A program made the translations under genes and the position numbers. A DNA stretch of 21,254 nt, taken from NCBI GenBank assembly GCA_001662425.1, contig BDDC01000413.1:1-21254 (forward strand). The letters are read 5' to 3'. Source of the DNA: Chlamydomonas sphaeroides. Taxonomy: Eukaryota > Chlorophyta > Chlorophyceae > Chlamydomonadales > Chlamydomonadaceae. A model generated the notes under the pieces. It worked only from the letters and a program-made list of their open reading frames with translations. It searched no databases and was not told where the DNA came from. Of this stretch, positions 1 through 8,600 are shown one piece after another. The stretch's first letter is position 1. Each line of letters starts with the position of its first letter.

Positions 1-89
1 ACCCCGTCCTGCTGCTGCGATCCCCCCCTGCGATCCCGCCCTGCAAGCCGGGTGCCGCCACCACGGCAACGCACGCGAATGTCCGCAGC
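1..89 (-). other. Start of gene C 3' untranslated region
   Basis: These bases follow the TAG stop of gene C on the minus strand and should belong to its 3' UTR. No TGTAA is present in this stretch, so the polyadenylation site must lie beyond the window edge. Confidence 0.6.
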
Positions 90-2558
90 CTACCGGCGGT
101 ACCGGCCCATGCCCTCCTTGATCCTGCGCTCGGGGGAGGAGAGGGAGGACACGATGGCGAAGGCAATAGGATGACCAAACATGGGGGAGAGCGGGAAAGG
201 GATGCACGGGAGACTGCCCGGCCCCAAGGCGCCATGTGGGCAGCGGCCACCGCCCCGCTGGCGGCCGCAGCTACCGCCATCAGCTGTCAGCAACAACCCT
301 GAATGGACCCACCCCCGGAACATCTGTTTGAGGTCGATGCCGTACGCCGCTACCTTCGCGCCAGCTTCCCGGAGGTACGCCTTGGCGGCCGGGTCCTGCG
401 GGCAGGGGAGGGTGAAGCGTGTGTGTTGGGGGGACAGGGGGGAGGTATGAGGCAGGGGACGACAGACGCGTGGTGTGCAATGTCGCGAGCAACAGCAGGA
501 GGCGGCGCTAGCGGGTGCGCGCGCGTGCATGTCGCACCTCGGACAGCTCGAGGCGTTTGAGGAAGATCTCGTAGCGCTCCGTGGCCCCTTGCATCTGAGC
601 GGGTACAGAGGCAGGGGCCGACAGGAGGTGTGGGTAGCAGGGCTGGGTGTGGAGGAGAGACCGCAGACGCAATCGAGCGACCGTCATTGTCGGTGCCTTT
701 GTACGACATGTTGTACGACGTGTGTACGACAGCGCGGCGGCACGGGCTCAACGCACCTGCTGGATGAACAGCTTCTTGCCTACACGTGGGCGTGGGCGTG
801 CGTCAGGGGCTCCGTTGTGTTGTGTCAGGGCTCAGGGCGGTTGGCAGTGCGGCGCAGTGCAGGGCCCATGCAGCCACATCGTCAAGCCTGGGCAGCCACC
901 GTGTTGGTTGCGGCCCTGGCGGGCCCGCTTGCCTAAAGCTGTACTTTCAATCCAACCCCACATAAGTCTGCACCCCGCCGGTCCCTCTTCCACCCTCCAG
1001 CTGCCAGCAGCCTCCCCGCCTCACCTTCCAGATCGAAGCTGGGGAACGCGGAGGCCATGCCCGAAACCTGCACCACCGACTTCACGAGGCTGCGCTCGCG
1101 ATGGGAAGAGGGTGGGGGAGGGGGCAGCGAGGGGTCGGCACAGCGTGCCATCAGGCAGGCCTGAGTGGCTCTGGCAGCAGCTCCGGGGGCTGCGCACCAC
1201 TCGCTGCACCTGCCCCGCTCTTGGCCACGCCGCGTGGGGGAGCAGGTGGTGTGGGGCCCGGCATGGCTAGCCAATGGCCCGTATTCGAGGAGCGGGGTGG
1301 GGTTGCGGGGTTGGGGTGGGGGTAGGGGTTTGGCCCGAAGCGCCACACCCCCGAACAGACCCCCGCCCCCGATCTGCCCTCCGTCGCAGTGCGTGGCGCG
1401 GCGCCCACAGCTGCTGTCCGGCGGTGGGCCCCCCTGCACCTCCGCCTCCACGGCAGCCAGCCAGGAGTGTGTGAGATACATAAGCATACAGCCACGCCGG
1501 TGGCTCGCTTCAGCCTGCGCCTGCGCCTGGCACCCTTTCCTGGCCCACCCTCCAGCCCAGCCCCCAGCCCTTCGCCAGCCCTTTCCTAGCCCAGCCCCCA
1601 GCCCTTTCCTAGCCCAGGCCCCAGCCCTTTCCTAGCCCGGCCCCCAGCCCTTCCCCCGCTGCGGCCGCACCTAGCCAGCTCCGCCATCACCACCTCGCTG
1701 CGGCCGATGGGCGAGTTGAGCAGCCCCTGGAAGGCGGCCTGCGGGCCACACAGGCGCACCATCAAGGCACAGGCGCGAGCCGGCAGGGCAATGCCGCATG
1801 CACGCAAGGCCACGGCACATGGGCAGTGGCTGGTCCGGGCTGCCGATGGACCGCTCTGCAGCAGCGGGGCGCTGGCAGGCGCTGGCAAGTGCCGCTGGCA
1901 AGTGCCGCTGGCAAGTGCCGCTGGCAAGTGCTGTGGTGCTGTCCCCAACCGCACGCAGCCGCGACGTGGCGGGGCTGCTGAGGGGCGGGGGCCCGCGCTG
2001 CCTGCCAGGGCTCGGGGCCCCAAGGTGCCTCGCCGGCAGGGCCCCGGTGCCCCCCGCGCCGCCTCACCCACCATGGAGGGGTCGGCGCTGGCTCCCTGCT
2101 GTCCCTGGCCCGTGCCCAGCATGCTGCGCAGGCAGGCGCAAGAGGGAGGGGGCGGCCGAGGAGCGGTGTGGGTCTGCACCAGGACATGGCCGTGGCCGTG
2201 GCCGTGGGGTGCCGGCCGATGGCCCCAGGCTGGGGGCCTGGCCCGCCCCCTGACGCCAAACAGCAGCAGCACCGCGCGCGAGGGACATGCTGGGGCTTCG
2301 CCCTGGCTGCCCCGGGGTCGCCTTTGGCCCTTGCTGCCCGGGCGGGGCGCCGAGCCACGCACCGCCGCGCGCCCTCCAGAGTTTGCCTGAACCTGCGGGC
2401 GTCGTACAAGGGGCAGGCAGGGGCAGCTATGCAGCTCCGTCGCTGGGGGGGCAGGCAGCCGCTGGGGTGCACATCTCTCAGCACGCCCACATCCGCGCGA
2501 CTGTGGTCGACGTGCCGCGCGGCTCTGCCCCGCGCGTGAGGGCCCTGCCCCAAACCAT
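90..2558 (-). CDS. Gene C: plastid-targeted DUF1825-family protein, 159 aa, 9 exons
   Basis: Exons (minus strand, 5' to 3'): 2491-2558, 2363-2392, 2072-2123, 1671-1738, 1025-1089, 757-779, 538-594, 313-395, 90-123. They sum to 480 nt in one open frame ending in TAG. The first three exons give a leader of about 50 residues rich in Arg, Ala, Ser and Gly, suggesting plastid import. Residues 51-159 match my recollection of DUF1825, a small mainly cyanobacterial family of unknown function. Visible landmarks are LLNSPIGRSEVVM (helix 1), FPSFDLEGKKLFIQQMQ (residues 87-104), ERYEIFLKRLELSEDPAA and the tail QMFRGIKEGMGRYRR. Exons 4-8 match gene A in length and phase. Exons from 1,738 down are strongly supported by paralogy. 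The start and first two exons are inferred from splice signals, phase and leader composition only, and another start is possible. The molecular function is unknown. Confidence 0.8.
1577..1638. repeat. 23-bp tandem repeat in a gene C intron
   Basis: The 16-mer AGCCCTTTCCTAGCCC recurs at 1577, 1600 and 1623 with a 23-bp period, and degenerate units extend from about 1552 to 1655. It lies in the intron immediately downstream of the exon 1671-1738 donor. On the transcribed (minus) sense it is strongly G-rich. It is non-coding for gene C. Confidence 0.85.
1881..1931. repeat. 13-bp tandem repeat in a gene C intron
   Basis: GCTGGCAAGTGCC is repeated head to tail at 1881, 1894 and 1907, with a partial fourth copy from 1920. 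It lies in the intron between exons 2072-2123 and 1671-1738. It looks like an ordinary minisatellite. Confidence 0.9.
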
Positions 2559-2898
2559 CGTCAACGCGGCCCTGCCCTTGCCCCACTGCGCCCACGGCCC
2601 TTCATCCTCGGGCACCTACTGACCCCATGAGCTGCACAATGCCTTCCCTACCCATGACGCAAGATGCGCACTTGGGCGCAGCCGCTGTGCCGCTGCCCGC
2701 AGCACCCCCCGGCACAGCCCCACCGTGTCCAAGCCCACACGAGCCGCCCCACATGCACGCCGGCTAGCGTGCTGACAGGGCTTCGCAGGAAGGGCTCCCT
2801 TGATAGCTCAGATAAGCTAGCACTAGATATGCCTGTACCACAGCTAGCTTGGAGTTTCGTTACTGCGCGGGCTCCCTGGGCCAAGTGGGCCACGCTGC
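2559..2898. other. Intergenic spacer between genes B and C
   Basis: These 340 bp separate the stop of B from the proposed start of C on the same strand. The spacer must hold the 3' UTR of B and the promoter and 5' UTR of C, unless the two share a transcript. I see no minus-strand TGTAA polyadenylation signal and no convincing TATA-like box. The part around 2,800-2,860 is less GC-rich than its surroundings and includes several AGCTAG/CTAGC motifs. Confidence 0.5.
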
Positions 2899-4559
2899 TC
2901 ACTTGATGAGCGTCTCGCTCATGGTGGTGCCCTCGGCCGTGGCGCCGTCTATGACGCCCAGCATCTCCCTGGCCGTGGGGTCCTGCGAGGCCGTGTCGGG
3001 GAGGGTCAGGACGGGGCGGGGAGGTAAGAGAAGCAATGGTCAGCACTGGCAGCGCAAGCCACGGTTTCCGCAGCAAGGCGAGGCAGGCGGCCAGCGGCCT
3101 GCACTGCGCGCCGTGTCCTCCGCTGCCTCACCCCCACGGGCCTCCCCACCTGGTACTGCTGCAGGCGCTTCACCAGCGCCAGGTGGCGGTCCACCACCGC
3201 ATCCACCTGGGGTTGGAAGCGGGGGGCGTCGGTGATCCGCATAGCAGTGCCACGTGTACAAGCATATTAAAAATACATGCGTATGGGTTGAGGGATGCAC
3301 AGCGGGGGAGGGCAGGGGTGCCAGGGCGTGAGGAGGCTAGGTCGCCGCTTTGACCGGTCCTGGCAAGCACGCGAGGCCAGGGGACGGCTTCACAGGCCAC
3401 CACGCGAGCGAGACAACGTCAGCATACGGAGGCGGACGCCTGGGCAGTGCGGGGTTCGCGGAGTGCGTGCCTGGCACGGCGGCGGTGCCAAAGCGCCTAT
3501 CGCACCTTTTCCATGTACCGCTTCTTGCCTGCTCCGGGAAGCAAGCGTGAATAGGCAACGGAGGGCCACGGGAGAGTGTATTTGCAAAGGGCGCGGGCTG
3601 TGGTGCGGTACTCTGCTCACCCTCCACGTCCAATGTCGCAAAGCTGGGCAGCGCCTCCGACAGCTGGGCAAAGTCATCTTGGATGCTGCGGGGCGGCGCC
3701 GAGGGCGATTATGAGGGGCGCCGTGAGAGAAGTGCCAGTCACTACCCCGGCAGCGTCCGCTGTCGGTGCTCTCGCGCTGGGGGCCCAGAGCACGCGGCGC
3801 TGTTCATCCCCAACACGGGCTCTCGCGCTGGGGACCCCCAACACGAGCCGCGCTGCTCGGTGCCATCACGGCAGGGGGTATCTGAGGCCAGCCCTGGGGC
3901 TCATTGCGATGACGGAAGGTTGTGAGACCCAAGACGAGTATCCGAGGGCATGCCGTGGCTCGGCGCTGGCGCTCTGGCAGGGCTCGCGACGCCTGCCGCG
4001 CATGTACCGAAGCAAACCCCGCCACGCGAGATGCCCCGGACCACCCAATAACATGAGGGCGACTCACGCAACGGCCTCCGAAACAATTGCGTCGTCGCGG
4101 TCGCGGGTGTCGGGCTGCCACCATCAGATGGCGCCGAGCAGTGCGCCGGCGGAGCGGGGCACGGGGCCAGGGCGGCAGTTGCGGATGCAGATGGCAAGGG
4201 CGGGCTGATGTGCGGCGGTCTTGCAGGCGGGCGCCATAGGCAGATGAAATCCGCACTAGAGCGGCTGAGCTGCTGATGTCTGGTGCCAGGGATCCGAGCA
4301 GGGCCAAGGGCAGGGGTGGGGCACGGGCCACGGAAGTCCCGCCGCCCCCGACACACACCTGCATTTCAGGCGACATCCTCGCCAGCACCAGCCTGCGACG
4401 CCTCTGAAAGTTGTGCATCGATGGCCGCGGCGCCAGCGGGCTAGCTGGGAAGAAGGTTTGCTGGAGGCCAGCGACAATCACCGGCTTGCATGGCTGTCGA
4501 CGCGCACAGACGAACGGTTGAGCTGGGCAGCCCTGCAGGCTGCCCAGCAGCGATGTCAT
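2899..4559 (-). CDS. Gene B: divergent plastid-targeted DUF1825-like protein, 158 aa, 6 exons
   Basis: Exons (minus strand): 4359-4559, 4068-4114, 3621-3685, 3506-3528, 3150-3206, 2899-2982. They sum to 477 nt including TGA. The ATG at 4559 opens a 67-residue leader with an Arg cluster (FQRRRRLVLARM) near its end, as expected of a stromal or mitochondrial targeting peptide. The domain spans about residues 68-158. It keeps PSFATLDVEGKKRYMEK, a helix with LALVKRLQQYQ, and DPTAREML. It is the least conserved paralogue. The FNSP motif before the first helix is absent, the second exon is 47 nt rather than 68, and the protein stops inside the exon that in A and C continues to QMF(Q/R)G. Exons of 65, 23 and 57 nt with phases 2, 1 and 0 are identical to those of A and C. 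This supports the model even though the sequence has drifted. It may be a specialised partner of A or C, but the function is unknown. Confidence 0.82.
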
Positions 4560-5695
4560 GGTACAGCAACCGGCTTGAGCTCCGAAAGAGGGGTGTCAGT
4601 AATTCGCTTTGTTTCTCTCTTTTTGCTGGCGATGGCTCTGCGCCTCGATCTTACTATGCAATAATCAATGCTTGAGCGCAAATTACTTTCGCCTCGGCTG
4701 CATGGTCAACGCGTTTTACGGAACCGTTGAAACACACACGGCGATCAAACTTCCCGCCGAACCCCGCTTTACCCTCCTGGTTTTGCCCCCGCCTTCAGGC
4801 CCTGAGCAACATGCACCAGCCTCCCACAACCCAGGACACTAGCAACCTTCTGTACGTCAGAATTAGTTGCGACAGGCCGGGGCCCTGCCGCAGCAAGCGG
4901 AATCGTGCGCAGCCTTCGCGGCTGCGGCGGGCCCTCCTTGCTGCCTTCCCCGCCGTCCCGGCCAGCTGTGAAGTCGCCTGTGGGTGGCGACATCGCGGGG
5001 CTGGGCTGCTAGCCGGGCCTAATGACGAGGCTCTCCAACTGACGCGAGCCAATTCTGGATGAGTCAGGGTGATGCAGGGGTGATGGGGCGGGTCGTAGAA
5101 CTCGTAGTCTCGGCAGACTCGGTTCGTCCTGGCGGACATCGGCACACGCTGTGGCAGCGCGGTGCGCGCCGGCGCCTGATTGAGCTATAGCGAAGCCAAC
5201 AGACGGCCGAGTTACAGTCTGCACCTGCACAACCGAGGCCTGCGTACGTCCCTACACCAGCCTGCGCAACTGCGCTTCGCGCGGCTTCACACTCCCGCGC
5301 CATACCCTCGTAACAACCCGTAGCAGCCCGCCGGCGCAAGGCTCCCAGCCCAGCCCACCACGGCCCCATCCCACAGCGTGCGTCACTTGCCGCACGCTTC
5401 GTTCGGCGTACACACGCAACCCCGGGCTCGGGCCCAACCGGTGCCCTCAACCGGTGCCCTCAACGCCCCACACCCCGCCGCGCCATCCGGCAACCTGCTG
5501 TTTGCGGCATGCCGCTTCTTCGTTCATGCCTGCTGACGCGCCTGCACCTGCTGCTGCCCTGCTGCTACCCGGGCTCTGCATGCCTCCAAAAACTGCCCAT
5601 GCACACATGCTCGCTGTCCCCCCCAACCCAGCAAGCCTGCCCCTTCACACTCCCACAGCCAGCCCCTGCCCCTGCCCGCACCGCCCGGTCGCTCC
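4560..5695. other. Spacer between genes A and B: A 3' UTR and B upstream region
   Basis: The right part (about 5,212-5,695) is read as the 3' UTR of gene A because a TGTAA signal lies at its end. The left part is the upstream region of gene B. An A/T-richer patch at about 4,595-4,690 lies just upstream of the B start codon, contains ATTGATTATTGCAT in the gene's sense, and is the best promoter candidate. No further coding exon with splice signals was recognised. Confidence 0.5.
5212..5216 (-). terminator. TGTAA polyadenylation signal of gene A
   Basis: The plus strand reads TTACA, so the minus strand carries TGTAA, the usual poly(A) signal of Chlamydomonas and its relatives. It lies about 480 nt after the gene A stop codon, a normal 3' UTR length for these algae. 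A 5-mer can occur by chance, but the position fits well. Confidence 0.6.
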
Positions 5696-8600
5696 TCACA
5701 GCTTGCCCTGCTGCATGCTCTTCCACAGCTCGCCCACCAGCGGCCCGATGTTGGGGTCGTCCAGCCACTTGGAGATGGTCTGGAGGAAAAGGGGGAGGGG
5801 CCACGGGGCCGCGGGGGTCGGGGGAGGAAAGCGGAGGGGTGCGGGTACGTGCAGCTTTGTGTGGCATGCCGCCGGCTACCAGCGCGTGTACGAGCGCGCC
5901 ACCCACAAGCATCATTAAGGACACACGAACACCACCACTACGGCTTTTCCCATCGCTGCCATATCAGTACGGCACGGCCCTCACCTCGTTCGTGGGGCTG
6001 GCTGAGATCTCCTTGATGGCCACCCAGAACTGCATGGTGCGTGCGGGGAGGGGCACGAGGGCGTCGTACACACACACGCACACACAGCACGGTACATCCG
6101 GGTGGCCACGTTGCGGTGAGGTACGGCAGGGTACGACAGGCATGGGGAGGGGCGGGAGCTGCTGGTGTGCTCGACCACCCGTGCGCGGAGGCAGGACTGC
6201 CCGAGACGCCGGCGGCCCGAGGCGCCGCCAAACCAGGCGGCTGCAGATGATGCGGGATGTTAACGCAGCGCACCTTGGGGTCGTTCTGCGCCTTCATCAC
6301 GATCTGCGGGTACCACAGGTAGGGGGGCAGGCAGCACAAGGTGCACAACACCAGGTGAGTTGCAGCGCCCCGGGTCGCAAGCCCATGGCCCGCCGAGCAT
6401 GCTGCGGCGCAGCCCCCCTGGGAGCCTGCTGGCAGCGCGCCGGCCTGGCAGCCCCAGCCGCAGCGTGCACCTGTAATTGTGATATGCATGCATGCATGCA
6501 TTCACTACGTATGCATACATCTACCTCAGGCAGCCGCTCATGCGCACCTACCTGCGGGTCCGTGGTGCGCAAGAGGTAGGAGAAGTCCAGCTTGCCCATG
6601 GCCGAGGAGCCCCACATCTTGCGGAAGTACTGCGGGAGGGAGAGGGGTGGATTGGGGGTTTGGGGCAGCAGGAGCGGGGCAGAGGGGCCGTTGGTGCAGC
6701 AGGCCGGGGCAGCAGGTGGGGGCAGCAAGAGCGGGGCAGGGCAGGTGGGATGGGTCGGGTCGGGTCATGGGGGCTGGCGCGGGCGCAGCTGCGGCAAGGC
6801 GGCGGACTTGAAACCTGGACCAGTGGCGCGGGCCCAGCATGCGGCCCCCAGTCGGGAGGGCACGTGCGGACGACGTGCAGCGTGCTCCAGCCAGCGCGCT
6901 ACCTGCAGCCTGCGGCATTGCGACACATTTCCCCCTCCCACGCGAACACATGAACACACACACGCGCCACTCTACCCGGGCCGTGCTGTGCCGCGTGCGG
7001 GGTTCTGTCCTACTAAACACACGAACACACGCACCCCGAGGAACTGCTGGTGTGCGATCAAGCTCGGGGAGGCGCGTGTGGCCGGCGGCTAGCTAGCTAG
7101 CGGGCTCCGGCAGCGCGCTTCCTGTACAGCTTCCCGTACAGCTTCCTGTACAGCTTCCTGTCAGCTCCGCTGCGCCCCGCTCGCCCCCCTGGCTGGCTAC
7201 ACACCTCGAGGAACTGCTGGTGGACCGGAAACCTGGACCAGTGGAGCGGGCCCCAGCCAGCGCGCTACCTGCAGCCTGCGGTACTGCGACACTCCCCCCT
7301 CCCACGCGAACACATGAACACACGCACCTCGAGGAACTGCTGGTGGGCAATGGGGTCGCCGCTGACGCGCTCCTCCATCTCCACCCACCTGGCGGGAGGG
7401 AGGGCCGGGAGGGGCCAGGGAGGCCCCATCCGTCCTTCACCTCAGATGACGTGCGTGGCAACCGAGGGAGCCCGCCCATGCTGCTGCTCGCTGCTGCCCC
7501 AGGGGCGCGGCCCACCCGCCTCGCCCGCGCCCTGCAACAGCCCCAGGGCGCAGCAGCGGGCAGCAACCGCAGGCCACGCAGAGCCGTGAGGTCTGCAGAC
7601 GCGGCCCCGGCCCGGCGTCAGCGGCGCTTCAATAGGAATGATAGTGTGCCAGCCCATCAGCCCCGCCATCTCTCCCCTGGCCCCGCAGCCCTACAGCCCT
7701 ACAGCCCCACAGAACCCCCTCGCCAGCAGCCCACCGGCGGTACTCTGCGAGGCTGTCGTCCAGCCTGCGGCCGTCGTGGGGGGCGGGATGGCGCTCCGTG
7801 CAGGCGAAGATGGGGGCTGCTGCAGCCGCCCAAGGCCGGAGCGGGCCACGCGCTACGCAAACGCCCAAGCGGTGTCGTGGGACGGGAGAGGGGAGCCCGC
7901 CAGCCCCTCAGCCACGCCCGCACGCACCAATGGGAGCCCAGGGCCAGAGGGGGCCGCGCGCTATGGAGACGCCCAAGCAATGCCGTCATGGGAGGGGAGG
8001 GCCGAGACCGGCGGGCGCCGCCAAGCCCACCCCGCCGGCACGCACCCCTGGAACATCTGGTTCATTGTGAAGCCGCCCTCCAGCATCTGGGCGTTGATGG
8101 TGCGCAGGTACTCCCGGGCGGCGGGGTCCTGGCGTGGGGCGTTGGGGGGTTTGGGGTTGGGGGTTGGGGGTTGGGGAGGGAGGCCAGGGAGGGGCGGGTG
8201 ACGCACACGCGGCAGGCAGGCGTGGGCGAGGGCGAAGTTCACGGGCCCTCTGACTTCAACGCTGGTTCCTGCAGTAAAAGGGCCCTGGGCACAGATCCTT
8301 GGCCCTAAGGGGGAGGCTGAGGGAGCGCAACGGGAGCAAAACCCGAGCGGCGGGCAGGGCGGCTGCACACGCGTTCCATTGTGGGCAGCGGCAGGTGCGC
8401 AGGTGGAGGGATGCTGTCGCTGAGCAGCTGGAGGCAGCCCCTTGGGGCAGTGCCAGTGGAGGCTGGGCGCGGCCTGGTGGCTGGGGGGCGGGGCGGGCGG
8501 CAAGGTGCGCTGCCCTCGGCTCCAGGGGGCTCGGGCGGAGGGGTAGCGTCCGAATGGGGGTGGGGCGCAGGCCTTGGGGCGGGGCAGCTGGAGGGTCTGC

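Noticed and set aside
1577..1931. CRISPR-like array
   Set aside because: Units are short, adjacent and without spacers; they are intronic minisatellites in a eukaryotic gene.
5509..6579. 356-codon plus-strand open frame
   Set aside because: It lies opposite gene A exons and introns, has no recognisable domain, and its composition reflects GC-rich intron sequence.
8142..8180. Telomere-like G-rich repeat (GGGGTTT/GGGGGTT)
   Set aside because: Irregular units inside an intron next to an acceptor; Chlamydomonas-type telomeres are regular TTTTAGGG repeats. It is a polypyrimidine tract on the transcribed sense.
7220..8308. 362-codon plus-strand open frame
   Set aside because: It is antisense to gene A exons 6 and 7 and built of intron complement; not supported.
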